This document shows positions 16,805 through 25,451 of a stretch of DNA of 64,000 bases, one piece after another (the first letter of the stretch is position 1; every line of letters starts with the position of its first letter). The stretch covers positions 372,001 to 436,000 of the forward strand of contig NZ_JRHN01000031.1 of the NCBI RefSeq assembly GCF_001299635.1, in the 5' to 3' direction. The translations under genes were made by a program, and so were the position numbers. The notes beneath the pieces were generated by a model. The model was not told the DNA's origin, made no database searches, and saw only the letters and a program-made list of their open reading frames with translations. The stretch comes from Clostridioides difficile. GTDB lineage: Bacteria > Bacillota > Clostridia > Peptostreptococcales > Peptostreptococcaceae.

Positions 16805-19039
16805 TTAGACTTCTGTTAAATTTTTTATTTTATTTATATCTATATACATACCTTGTGCAATAGCTCTTCCGTCAATTGCATATAGATTACATTGTGTATA
16901 CATAACTGTAACAATTTGACCATCGCGCTTTATAAATCTATATAAAAAAGGTTCAATTTTATTTGTATCAATCATTTCCAAACTCTTTTTATAAATAAAG
17001 TCTAAATCGTCTGGATGAACAATTGTTCTTAAGTTACCACCCATCTCACCAAAAAATTGTTCTTTTGTATAACCTATAATATCAAACATTTCTTCATTCA
17101 TATAAGTAATAATCATATCACCAAATAAATCATAACGAATTATACCTACAGGTAACATTGAATAAAATTGTGATAAAATATTACTTTCATCAAGATGAGT
17201 GTTTGTCATTTTAGGTATAGAATATGATTCAAACTCATTTATATAGCCAGCTGTTTTAATTAAGTCTAGGTTTAATTTTTTTAAAAGCAATCTATTTTCT
17301 GAAATTATACAATTTGCACTAAAATAGAAATTACTATACTTTTGATATTCAGCAGACTCATCTGATAAAACAGCTTCTCCACTAATTAATAATAAATTTG
17401 AGTCAGTATCATGTGGAGTTATACTTTTATAAAGAATAGAAAATTTTTTACCTTTAATATGTTTCTCAAAGTGTTCTATTATTTTAGCAAAAGATGTAAT
17501 TTCCGTTTTGCTGTAAAAGTCAGACCATTGAATATCTTCAGTTACATTTGATTTTAGTTTTTTCATGTCTTGCATAATAAAAAATTCATCAAATATCTTT
17601 TCTACTAAGGATTTTCCTATATCAGAATATTTTATAAACATTTCTCCTGAATTATTTTCTTTAGATAGTAATTTTTCAAATTGAGCACATTCCATAGGTT
17701 TTGCATAATAATAACCTTGAGCAATATCGCAATTTATACTTTTAATAAATTCTACATGTTGTTCTGTCTCAACACCTTCACACACTGTAAGCATTCCAAG
17801 AGCTCTTGCAATATTTATTATAGAGTATAAAATTGTTGCATTTTTGAAATCATTCAAATTATGAGATAAAAATATTCTATCAATTTTGATTACATCAAAA
17901 GGTAGATTTTGCAACATACCAAAAGATGAATATCCAGAACCAAAATCGTCCATAGATACAGAAAAACCATAAGAACGAAGCTCATTTAAATGTTGAATAA
18001 TAGTATTTGTATTTTCTAGCAATACATTTTCTGTGATTTCAATGCTGAAATTTGATGTAGAAACACTATACTTTTCGGTAATGCCTTTTAGCATACTTGG
18101 AAAATTAGGATTAAAAAAGTGAAGACGAGAAAAATTACAACAAATTGGAACAAAAACATCATTGTTATCAATCCATCTTCTTATATTTTTGCAGTTTTCT
18201 TCAAATAAATATAAATCTAATTCTGTTATTAAACCAAATTGCTCAAATAAAGGTATAAACTTATCTGGAGTAAGAAGTCCTTTAATTGGATGTCTCCATC
18301 GAGCAAGAGCTTCACATCCTACTATAGTATTGTTTTTTATATTATAGAGTGGTTGATAAAATGCTTCAATTTGTTTAGTTTGTAAAGCATGTGATATTTC
18401 GTATAAAAATTCTTTATCATTTTCCAATTTGTTATAAAAATTATTATCATCAAAATCAAATGGTATGTATCTATTTTTACCTTCTATTTTGGCCTTTTTT
18501 AAAGCACTGTATACTTGATTGAAAATCACTAAAGTAGTTACATTTGGTTCGCCATCCCAAATAGTACTACCAATACTAAATGTAACATTAGAGTGTATTT
18601 CTTTTTCATTAGGAAGTTGTACTTTTAATTCTCTAGCACTCTTTATAATGGTTGTACCTATATTATCTAGTTCTTCATTTGATACATTAGGAATTACAAT
18701 TAAAAATCCTTCACCTTTTAGATAAGCAACTATTCCATTTGATTCTGGAATAAAGTACAACAGTTCTTGAGTTAGGTTGATTAATAGATTTTCTCCAACC
18801 AAGTATCCATATATATCATTAAATAATTTAAAGTTATCAATATTTAATAACATAACTCCAATATGTATATTTTTTGAAATACAGTCATCAATATATTGGT
18901 ATACAAACTCCCTGTTTGGTATTTTAGAAAAAAAATCTATTTCATTTGAGACTTTTAATTTATAATCTCTATTATCTAATTCATTAGCTAATAGTTCTAC
19001 CTTTTTATTTAACATTTTTATATAATCATAATTTTGCAT
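16805..19039 (-). CDS. c-di-GMP phosphodiesterase (degenerate GGDEF, EAL, SnoaL-like, PAS)
   Basis: The protein has 744 residues from the ATG preceded by GGAGG (the frame extends 14 codons further without a site). No membrane helix is evident. A GGDEF-type domain comes first with the signature KGEGF at about 109-113, probably inactive as a cyclase. The EAL domain (about 205-465) is intact: GCEALARW, NFSRLHF, EITEN, MDDFGSGYSS, IKIDRIF and CEGVET. After it come a SnoaL-like domain (about 470-610), similar in layout to that of the adjacent cyclase, and a PAS domain (about 620-740). Catalysis before sensing is an unusual order. It likely opposes the cyclase encoded 222 bases downstream. Confidence 0.87.
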   Translation of the reverse strand: MQNYDYIKMLNKKVELLANELDNRDYKLKVSNEIDFFSKIPNREFVYQYIDDCISKNIHIGVMLLNIDNFKLFNDIYGYLVGENLLINLTQELLYFIPESNGIVAYLKGEGFLIVIPNVSNEELDNIGTTIIKSARELKVQLPNEKEIHSNVTFSIGSTIWDGEPNVTTLVIFNQVYSALKKAKIEGKNRYIPFDFDDNNFYNKLENDKEFLYEISHALQTKQIEAFYQPLYNIKNNTIVGCEALARWRHPIKGLLTPDKFIPLFEQFGLITELDLYLFEENCKNIRRWIDNNDVFVPICCNFSRLHFFNPNFPSMLKGITEKYSVSTSNFSIEITENVLLENTNTIIQHLNELRSYGFSVSMDDFGSGYSSFGMLQNLPFDVIKIDRIFLSHNLNDFKNATILYSIINIARALGMLTVCEGVETEQHVEFIKSINCDIAQGYYYAKPMECAQFEKLLSKENNSGEMFIKYSDIGKSLVEKIFDEFFIMQDMKKLKSNVTEDIQWSDFYSKTEITSFAKIIEHFEKHIKGKKFSILYKSITPHDTDSNLLLISGEAVLSDESAEYQKYSNFYFSANCIISENRLLLKKLNLDLIKTAGYINEFESYSIPKMTNTHLDESNILSQFYSMLPVGIIRYDLFGDMIITYMNEEMFDIIGYTKEQFFGEMGGNLRTIVHPDDLDFIYKKSLEMIDTNKIEPFLYRFIKRDGQIVTVMYTQCNLYAIDGRAIAQGMYIDINKIKNLTEV

Positions 19040-19081
19040 GGTATTCCTCCATAAGATATTTGAAATTTTGACGATAAACAC

Positions 19082-19795
19082 ATTTATGCTAAAAATATTT
19101 AAATGTTAATTTATAAATAATTTGACTAATCTATTTTTAATAAGTATTTCAAACTTAGATGTATCAACTTACTTGTTATAATATTAAAAATAAAAATTTT
19201 TTAGTCTAGTAATAATCTTAGATAAAATTAGTTAATTATTAAGTTCGAGTATTGAAAGATTTCCTTTTTGAATGCAATTATATCATATTTTTTTATAAAT
19301 AGATAGATTGCAGATTATGCAGTTGACACTATAGAACTCATTATAGCTAATATTAATTTTAATAATTTTATGAATAAATAATTTATTTATAATTAATTTA
19401 TTATAAATAAATTCGTATCATAGCAATGATTTCATATACTTAATTTCAGTTATTTGAATTAAGTCTAATTTTATATTTTTACTATAATAAATATTAACTT
19501 ACTAAATCAATAAAATGATAATTTATAGAAATTTATTTTAATATAAAAAATCTTGTAAAAAAGACATAATATCTATAGGTGTAAAAAACTACAAATCTAA
19601 AAATGTTGTTTATAAAGATTAAAATTAGAAATATTATAATAGGAAAATAAATAGATTTTAATGGGTGATTACAGATTACTTATTTTCGTATCCTTGTTTT
19701 AGAGGTATTTTTAGTATATTCTAAAACTATAGTTATAGATAGAAACATATAGATTATAAAATAAAAATAAGATTATGGAGGATTTTATTGTATAA
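19082..19795. other. Long intergenic region, 714 bases
   Basis: This very AT-rich stretch lies between divergent genes. It must hold the promoters of the phosphodiesterase (minus) and the first MerR gene (plus). I see no open frame with a ribosome site, no tRNA, no riboswitch core (in particular none of the conserved c-di-GMP-I or -II motifs) and no mobile-element end. Confidence 0.5.
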
Positions 19796-20605
19796 ATGAA
19801 AGATTACTATAAAATAGGAGAGATATCTAAAATATATGGAATTGGAAGAGATTCATTAATGTATTATGAAGAAATAGGTATTCTAAAGCCAGTTAGAGAT
19901 GTAAATGGATATAGAATGTATAACATATCAGATATATGGAAACTAAATTTAATAAAAGAGTTTAGAAGTTTGAATTTTCCAATGAAAAAAATAAAAGAAT
20001 ATTTAGATGATAGAAGTATAGAGTCTACAAAGAGCATTTTAAATGAAGAGTTAGAATTAATTGATAAAAAAATATTTGAACTTATAAGTCATAAGGAAAA
20101 TATTATAAAAAGATTAAGTTCAATTGAAAGTGTAATTCAAAATACAAAAATAGATGAGATAGAGGTTGTATATATAGAAAAAAGAAAAGCTTTAGAGTTA
20201 AATGCTGATATAAAAAGAGATGAGGATTTTGATTTTTTGATTCAAAAATTACAAAAAGAATACGAAGATAGATTTAATATACTTGGAAATAATAATATTG
20301 GTTCTGCTTTTTCTACTGAGGCAATCAGCAAAGGTATATTCAATGAGTTTAAATCTGTATTTTGTTTTTTAGAGAATAGTGAGGAAATATATAATATAGT
20401 TTTTGATGAGGGATATTATGTAACTTTAAACTATGCTGGAAGCAATTCTAATAATAAAATATATATGGAAAAGGTGTTTAAATTTATAAAAGAAAATAAT
20501 TATAAAGTAATTGCTGCACCTATAGAAATATACAAGATAGATATACATGAGACTGGGATTGTAGAGGAATTTGTAACTGAAATTCAAGTACTTGTAACTA
20601 AATAA
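19796..20605 (+). CDS. MerR-family regulator with C-terminal effector domain
   Basis: A 269-residue protein. The N-terminal winged helix-turn-helix (YKIGEISKIYGIGRDSLMYY, then GYRMYN and FPMKKIKEYL) is typical of MerR. A helical linker (about 75-120) follows, then a GyrI-like or BmrR-like ligand-binding domain of about 140 residues. Such proteins sense hydrophobic drugs or metabolites. GGAGGA lies 13 bases before the ATG, an unusually long gap, but no better in-frame start exists. It is followed by a terminator, then by a second MerR gene of similar length and layout. Confidence 0.82.
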   Translation: MKDYYKIGEISKIYGIGRDSLMYYEEIGILKPVRDVNGYRMYNISDIWKLNLIKEFRSLNFPMKKIKEYLDDRSIESTKSILNEELELIDKKIFELISHKENIIKRLSSIESVIQNTKIDEIEVVYIEKRKALELNADIKRDEDFDFLIQKLQKEYEDRFNILGNNNIGSAFSTEAISKGIFNEFKSVFCFLENSEEIYNIVFDEGYYVTLNYAGSNSNNKIYMEKVFKFIKENNYKVIAAPIEIYKIDIHETGIVEEFVTEIQVLVTK

Positions 20606-20658
20606 TTAAATTTTAATTGATGATAAAATAATATAAAAATTCTGGATTAAATAATGTG

Positions 20659-20690
20659 AAAATAGACTAGTGATTATCTAGTCTATTTTT
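20659..20690 (+). terminator. Hairpin terminator
   Basis: AAAATAGACTAG pairs perfectly with CTAGTCTATTTT around a 7-base loop. It ends the first MerR gene. Confidence 0.85.
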
Positions 20691-20717
20691 ATTTGGTAAA
20701 ATTGTACCCTTTACATT

Positions 20718-20746
20718 TTGTTCAAGTTTTATCTACAGTATATAAT
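20718..20746 (+). promoter_or_regulatory. Sigma-A-type promoter of the second MerR gene
   Basis: TTGTTC and TATAAT are separated by 17 bases, about 45 bases before the start codon at 20793. Confidence 0.65.
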
Positions 20747-20792
20747 AGTAAAGTAATAAACTTACAATCAATAAAATAAAGAAGGTGTTTGT

Positions 20793-21587
20793 ATGTATAA
20801 AATAGGTGAAGCTTCAAAAATAACTAAAATATCATCTAGAATGCTCAGATATTATGATAAAGAAAATATATTGAAACCTAGTCACATAGAAAATAATGGA
20901 TATAGATACTATACAGAGGGAGACATTAATGTAATATCAAAAATCAAAAACTTAAGAAGGTATGAATTTACTTATGAAGAAATAAAAGATATATTCGATA
21001 ATAATAAATATGAAAGTATAGATATATATATCAATAAGATTGAAGAATTAACAAAAAAGGTAAATACATATGGGTATTTAATTTCAGAAATAGAAGAAAA
21101 GGTGAAATTTAAAGATATAATCATAAATAATTATGATATTAATATTTGTGAACGACAATCAGTTAATACATTGTGCCAAAAAGCTATTATTAATTATAAG
21201 GATATAGGAGAATTTATAGAATCTTGCTATAATGCGATTTCAAAAAACAAATCTAATAAAGTTGGATATTATTATGTAATGTTTTACAATAATGAAAATG
21301 TAGATGAAAACACATATGAAATAGAATATTATCAACCTATTATAGATAATAAAGATATAAAAGGATTTAATAATAAGGTAATTGAAAGCGGTACATATAT
21401 TAGTACAATATGTTATGGAGATTATGAAAATTTAACTGGTGCTTATTCTGCTTTGTACAAGTGGATTAAAAATAACGATTTTAAAATTAAAGGAAATTTT
21501 GTTGAAAAATACTTTGTAGACTCATTATTAACTCCATTTAGCTACGAATTTATAACAGAAGTATCTATAAAAGTTTCAAAAGATTAG
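20793..21587 (+). CDS. MerR-family regulator with GyrI-like effector domain
   Basis: This 264-residue protein has an N-terminal MerR domain (KIGEASKITKISSRMLRYYD, NGYRYYTEGD, FTYEEIKDIF), a linker helix, and a C-terminal domain of about 145 residues with the ECYxP-like pattern replaced by NTYEIEYYQP, as in the GyrI/BmrR effector fold. It begins after AAGAAGG at an ATG. A MerR-type promoter with a 19-base spacer starts one base after its stop codon and drives the exported deiminase gene, so that gene is its likely target. The ligand is unknown. Confidence 0.85.
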   Translation: MYKIGEASKITKISSRMLRYYDKENILKPSHIENNGYRYYTEGDINVISKIKNLRRYEFTYEEIKDIFDNNKYESIDIYINKIEELTKKVNTYGYLISEIEEKVKFKDIIINNYDINICERQSVNTLCQKAIINYKDIGEFIESCYNAISKNKSNKVGYYYVMFYNNENVDENTYEIEYYQPIIDNKDIKGFNNKVIESGTYISTICYGDYENLTGAYSALYKWIKNNDFKIKGNFVEKYFVDSLLTPFSYEFITEVSIKVSKD

Positions 21588-21618
21588 TTGACCTTGACAT
21601 TATGATAACCTTTATACT
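21588..21618 (+). promoter_or_regulatory. MerR-type promoter (19-bp spacer) of the deiminase gene
   Basis: TTGACC at 21588-21593 and TATACT at 21613-21618 are near-consensus -35 and -10 boxes separated by 19 bases. That over-long spacer is the hallmark of promoters activated by DNA untwisting through MerR proteins. The -35 box begins directly after the stop codon of the MerR gene. The spacer contains only a weak dyad. Confidence 0.75.
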
Positions 21619-21645
21619 TGAAATATAAAAATAGAGGAGGTTATT

Positions 21646-22791
21646 ATGAATAAGAGAATTTTAATGCTGGGATTATCACTACCATTATTATTGATGATAA
21701 GAGAATTTACAAAAGGATATGAAAACAAAACCATAAATCAAAATAATCAACAAAAGTATTATATGCCACTAGAAGATGAAGAACATGAAGGAACTTGGTT
21801 GCAATGGCCTCATAGTTATACTTATGGGAAAAAATATCAAAATGGAATAGAAGATGTATGGGTAAATATGACAAAGTCTTTAGTGAAAGGTGAGAATGTT
21901 CATATAGTAGTTTATAATAAAAGTGAAAAAGATAGAATAGAAAATTTATTGAAAAAAGAAAATATTGATATGAATTATATAGATTTTTATATTTATAAAA
22001 CTGATGATGCTTGGATAAGAGATAATGGTCCTATATTTGTATATGATGAAAGCGATGAACTTGTAATATTAGATTGGGGATTTAATGGTTGGGGAAGAAA
22101 AGAGCCATGTAGTAAATCAAATCAAATTCCTAAAAATATAAGTGAAGACTTAGGAGTGAAAAGTATAAATTTAAAAGAAGTAGTTTTAGAGGGTGGAGCA
22201 ATGGAACTTGATGGTGGTGGAACATTTCTAGCAACTAAAAGTTCTATAATAAATAAAAATAGAAATAAAAACTTAAGCCAAGGTGATATAGAAAAATATA
22301 TAAGAAGATATTATGGTGTAGAAAAATTTATATGGTTAGATGGTGTGGTTGGAATAGATATAACAGACTTTCATATTGATGGATTTGCAAAATTTTATGA
22401 TGAATCAACAATAATTACATTAAATGAAAAAGGATTGATAGATTGGGGTCTAAAACAAAACGATATTAATATATTATTGAATTCAACTAATGAAAAAGGA
22501 GAAAAGTATAATTATATATATCTACCACTTACACAAAATAATGTTAAATTAAAAAATGGAAAAAACTTAGAATATCAAGGTTCATATATGAATTTTTATA
22601 TAGGTAATAAAGTTGTATTAGTTCCAAATTACGATGACCCAAATGATAAAGTTGCAAATCAGATTATACAAGATTTATATCCTGATAGAAAAGTAATAGG
22701 AATAGATATAAGAGAGTTGTATAAAGATGGTGGAATGATTCATTGTGTAACTCAACAACAGCCTATAGATATAGTTAAAAATAGAGAATAA
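21646..22791 (+). CDS. Exported agmatine-deiminase-like (PAD_porph) enzyme
   Basis: The 381-residue protein begins with a hydrophobic signal or anchor (RILMLGLSLPLLLMI), so unlike cytosolic AguA it should act outside the membrane. The guanidine-modifying fold is complete: TWLQWPH near the start, DDAWIRDNGP, the EGGAMELDGGG loop, DFHIDGFAKF with the catalytic Asp/His pair, and the nucleophile Cys in GGMIHC near residue 367. Agmatine deiminases turn agmatine into N-carbamoylputrescine and ammonia; bacterial PAD relatives citrullinate peptidyl-arginine. Substrate choice is open. AGGAGG precedes the ATG. The MerR-type promoter upstream suggests induction by a small molecule. Confidence 0.85.
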   Translation: MNKRILMLGLSLPLLLMIREFTKGYENKTINQNNQQKYYMPLEDEEHEGTWLQWPHSYTYGKKYQNGIEDVWVNMTKSLVKGENVHIVVYNKSEKDRIENLLKKENIDMNYIDFYIYKTDDAWIRDNGPIFVYDESDELVILDWGFNGWGRKEPCSKSNQIPKNISEDLGVKSINLKEVVLEGGAMELDGGGTFLATKSSIINKNRNKNLSQGDIEKYIRRYYGVEKFIWLDGVVGIDITDFHIDGFAKFYDESTIITLNEKGLIDWGLKQNDINILLNSTNEKGEKYNYIYLPLTQNNVKLKNGKNLEYQGSYMNFYIGNKVVLVPNYDDPNDKVANQIIQDLYPDRKVIGIDIRELYKDGGMIHCVTQQQPIDIVKNRE

Positions 22792-22923
22792 TAGAGTGTG
22801 ATATGAATTGATATTGGCAGAGTATTTATGGACAAAAGATTCTTTAATAAGTAAAAGAAAAATTTAAGAGTTTAGAAGAAAATCATTAATAAGACACATT
22901 ATTGTTTAACAAAGAAAAATGGA

Positions 22924-22975
22924 GTGGCAATTTTTTTGCCACCCATTTGCCACTACATTTTCAAATCGGTGGCAA
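22924..22975. repeat. Four copies of GTGGCAA in alternating orientation
   Basis: GTGGCAA occurs at 22924-22930 and 22969-22975, and its complement TTGCCAC at 22936-22942 and 22947-22953. Copies 1 and 2 can form a hairpin with a 5-base loop, copies 3 and 4 one with a 15-base loop. It lies just downstream of the mgtC-like gene and could be a terminator pair or a recombination relic. Confidence 0.7.
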
Positions 22976-22997
22976 ATTGTATCATTATAGTTGTTTT

Positions 22998-23672
22998 TTA
23001 TATTTCTAAAGTTTCTATAAGAGGGTTATCACTAAATAATTTTAATAAATTTGTTTTTTTGTATCCTTTAGGTAACTTAGTATATATAACTATTTCTAAC
23101 CAATCTCCATCAAGACGTTTAATATTCATGTTTATAATTTCAATATTAGATTTCTTAAATTTCTCCTCAATGTACTCTATAGAATCAGTGCTATTAGAAA
23201 TTTTGAGAGAAACTTGTTCTGCTGTAGGAAGTTTCATCCATTTCCTATCTCTATGGAGTAATATCTGTACAATAACAATGATAATACTTGAAACAATACC
23301 TAATAAATATAGTCCAGAGCCAATAGCAAGCCCTGTACCAGCTGTTGCCCATATACCAGCAGCTGTAGTAAGTCCACTTACTGATTGATTTCTAATAAAT
23401 ATTAATCCAGCTCCTAAGAAACCTATTCCACTAACAACTTGTGCTGCAACACGGGCTGGGTCTAGACCAATACCTGGAGTACCTACTATATCATTAAACC
23501 CATACTTAGAAACAATGATTATAAGTGCTGAACCTAATGCCACTATAAAATGAGTTCGTATTCCAGCTTCTTTTAGTCTATTTTTCCTTTCATATCCAAT
23601 TAAAGCTCCACAGAAACCAGCAATAATGATTCTTGCTATATACCCAAATTGAATTAGTATATGATTATTCAT
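22998..23672 (-). CDS. MgtC/SapB-family membrane protein
   Basis: The product is 224 residues with the family signature near the N-terminus (FCGALIGYERKNRLKEAGIRTH) and four to five membrane helices (about 8-28, 38-56, 70-90, 95-112 and 118-138). The C-terminal 80 residues form a small soluble domain of ACT-like type, as in Salmonella MgtC. Family members affect membrane ATP synthase or magnesium homeostasis and survival under low Mg2+; others only have this label by homology. A good ribosome site (AAAGGGG) lies upstream of the ATG. It is monocistronic. Confidence 0.85.
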   Translation of the reverse strand: MNNHILIQFGYIARIIIAGFCGALIGYERKNRLKEAGIRTHFIVALGSALIIIVSKYGFNDIVGTPGIGLDPARVAAQVVSGIGFLGAGLIFIRNQSVSGLTTAAGIWATAGTGLAIGSGLYLLGIVSSIIIVIVQILLHRDRKWMKLPTAEQVSLKISNSTDSIEYIEEKFKKSNIEIINMNIKRLDGDWLEIVIYTKLPKGYKKTNLLKLFSDNPLIETLEI

Positions 23673-23839
23673 TTGTCTAGCACCCCTTTCTATATAATAT
23701 TATATATACTATAATACTACATTTTTTATGTGGATATAGTAAAGTTTAAAATTTATATAATAGTTATATATGAATATAAAATAGATAAGGGTATTTTATA
23801 TATATAAAAATGGTAGAAAGTATCTAATTTTAAATGATT

Positions 23840-23876
23840 AAAAAGCATACTTAAATAGGTTAAGTTTGCTTTTTTT
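23840..23876. terminator. Hairpin terminator
   Basis: AAAAAGCATACTTAA pairs, with one mismatch, with TTAAGTTTGCTTTTT around a 5-base loop. It lies just downstream of the cysteine hydrolase gene on the minus strand. Confidence 0.75.
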
Positions 23877-23892
23877 AATATGGTGAATATTT

Positions 23893-24447
23893 TTATTTAT
23901 AACAACTAGACAAAAAAATATCTGTATTTTTTATATCTGCAAAACTATTCTGCAATGATGCCATGAATACTTGATGGACAGTGTTTGCATGAATTTCTAC
24001 ATCACACCAAGATAAATTTTTTGTTGTACAGGCATCATCTATAAGAGTTATGTCGTATCCCAATTTTTTTGCTGTTCTTACACTTGTATCAATGCACATA
24101 TGACTCATCATCCCACAAATCACCAACTTAGTTATACTTTTTTTCTCAAGTACAGTGTGTAGGCTGGTTTGAAAAAAACTGTCTGGTGAATGTTTAATTA
24201 TAATTTCTTCATTTGCCAGTGGAAAAACAGTTTCATTTATTTCTGAACCATAAGTGTGAGGAAGAAAAAAAGAAGCTGTTTTATCTGTTGATATATGTTG
24301 TACATGAATAACTGGTAAGTCATTTTTTCTAAAGAACAGCAATATTTTCTTTGTATTTTCAGCAGCTTTTTTTGATTCAAATAATTCGCATTTTCCGTTT
24401 TTAAAATAATCATTCTGAATATCAATTAGTATTAAAGCTATAGACAT
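23893..24447 (-). CDS. Isochorismatase-family cysteine hydrolase
   Basis: A 184-residue single-domain enzyme. Family residues are visible: Asp9 in ILIDIQNDY, a lysine in EIIIKHSPDSFFQTSL, and the nucleophilic cysteine in MMSHMCIDTSVRTA. Relatives hydrolyse nicotinamide, isochorismate, N-carbamoylsarcosine or similar amides; the substrate here is unknown. It starts at an ATG after GGAGG. It follows the HxlR regulator by 77 bases in the same direction, a common pairing in which the regulator senses an electrophile or redox change. Confidence 0.85.
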   Translation of the reverse strand: MSIALILIDIQNDYFKNGKCELFESKKAAENTKKILLFFRKNDLPVIHVQHISTDKTASFFLPHTYGSEINETVFPLANEEIIIKHSPDSFFQTSLHTVLEKKSITKLVICGMMSHMCIDTSVRTAKKLGYDITLIDDACTTKNLSWCDVEIHANTVHQVFMASLQNSFADIKNTDIFLSSCYK

Positions 24448-24524
24448 GTTTATACCTCCTATCTATCCTTATTATAATATTCATATAAGAAATGTAAATT
24501 ACTTACTTTTTAGTATGTATAAAA

Positions 24525-24890
24525 CTATTTATTATAACAAATTCCTTTGCTATCTAGAACCCCTTGTTGACCGTTTTCAAGCATATATTCTATACCTATT
24601 TCTTGCATTATTTCCACAGCCTTTAACATTTTTTTACCACGGTCAGTAAGAAAATATTCAACATGTAATGGATAACCAGCTGAACTTATCTTATCAACGA
24701 TACCAAATTCATGTAGTTCTTTTAATTGTTGAATTAACATTTTTTGATTTATTCCCAAAATACTATGTTCTAACTCAGAAAATGTCTTATTAGACTGTCT
24801 CAATTCAAATACAAGGATAGTTTTCCATTTTCCTTTGATTATGTCATGTACAATTTCAAGAGGACATGTGTATTCATCTCTTATTTTCAT
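24525..24890 (-). CDS. HxlR-family winged-helix regulator
   Basis: This 121-residue protein matches the HxlR/MarR-like fold: CPLEIVHDIIKGKWKTILVFEL at the N-terminus carries the family cysteine (Cys9), followed by FSELEHSILGINQKMLIQQLKEL and the wing (HVEYFLTDRGK). Members of this family, such as HypR, respond to disulfide stress or aldehydes through that conserved cysteine. It probably regulates the cysteine hydrolase gene downstream and itself. A second cysteine lies four residues from the C-terminus. Confidence 0.88.
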   Translation of the reverse strand: MKIRDEYTCPLEIVHDIIKGKWKTILVFELRQSNKTFSELEHSILGINQKMLIQQLKELHEFGIVDKISSAGYPLHVEYFLTDRGKKMLKAVEIMQEIGIEYMLENGQQGVLDSKGICYNK

Positions 24891-25119
24891 AATATATCAC
24901 CCCCATAAAATGATAATAAATTATATCACTTGTATTGTGATATGACAAATATATATGAATTGTATGTAAAGTTTATGGTTTATTAAGTTCTAAAATTCTT
25001 CTAGCGTAGTTCACATTTAATACACAAATAATTAGTAAGATATAAGTAAATAAACATATAAAATGACTACAGAAATTTAACTTTAAAATAATTTATGATA
25101 ATTTAGAGGAGGAAAATAT

Positions 25120-25254
25120 ATGAATATATCAAGAAAAGCTATGAAAATAATAGAATTGGCACAAAGAATTGCAATTAAGAAAGGAATCTCAGTGGAAGAG
25201 GCTTGGAATGAAGCGATGACAGAATATAAAAATAAATATGAACACATTGCATAG
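25120..25254 (+). CDS. 44-residue small protein, unknown
   Basis: A short frame begins at an ATG that follows AGAGGAGG with six-base spacing, one of the strongest ribosome sites in the window. It encodes a soluble, amphipathic, mostly helical protein that starts MNISRKAMKIIELAQRIAIK, then KKGISVEEAWNEA, and ends EYKNKYEHIA. There is no membrane segment or cysteine. The regions on both sides are plain AT-rich spacers. I do not recognise the family; the sequence reads like a real protein and not random codons. Partner or regulator roles are possible. Confidence 0.65.
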   Translation: MNISRKAMKIIELAQRIAIKKGISVEEAWNEAMTEYKNKYEHIA

Positions 25255-25451
25255 ACATTAAAAAATGTAATTTAATTAAAATATAAAAATGACATATAAT
25301 ATTTTAATTGTATACTTTTATAAGAAATTAATTAGCTTACAATTCTAAATTATTTTTGAAAAATTAAGAATATTTGGTGGAATATAATGGATTTAAATGA
25401 TACTATAAATTATAAGGTATATCATTATTAATACAAAAGGAGGATATATAC

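Noticed and set aside
19082-19795. Search for a c-di-GMP riboswitch near the c-di-GMP genes
   Set aside because: Neither the type I core (with its conserved GCAAA-type loops) nor the type II core could be recognised in the intergenic regions of this block.
22924-22975. CRISPR-like or attachment-site reading of the GTGGCAA cluster
   Set aside because: Repeats are too short, alternate in orientation and have no spacers of constant length. No intact integrase is near, so an att site cannot be claimed.
24446-24649. Plus-strand open frame across the HxlR gene end
   Set aside because: No ribosome site, and antisense to a well-supported regulator gene.
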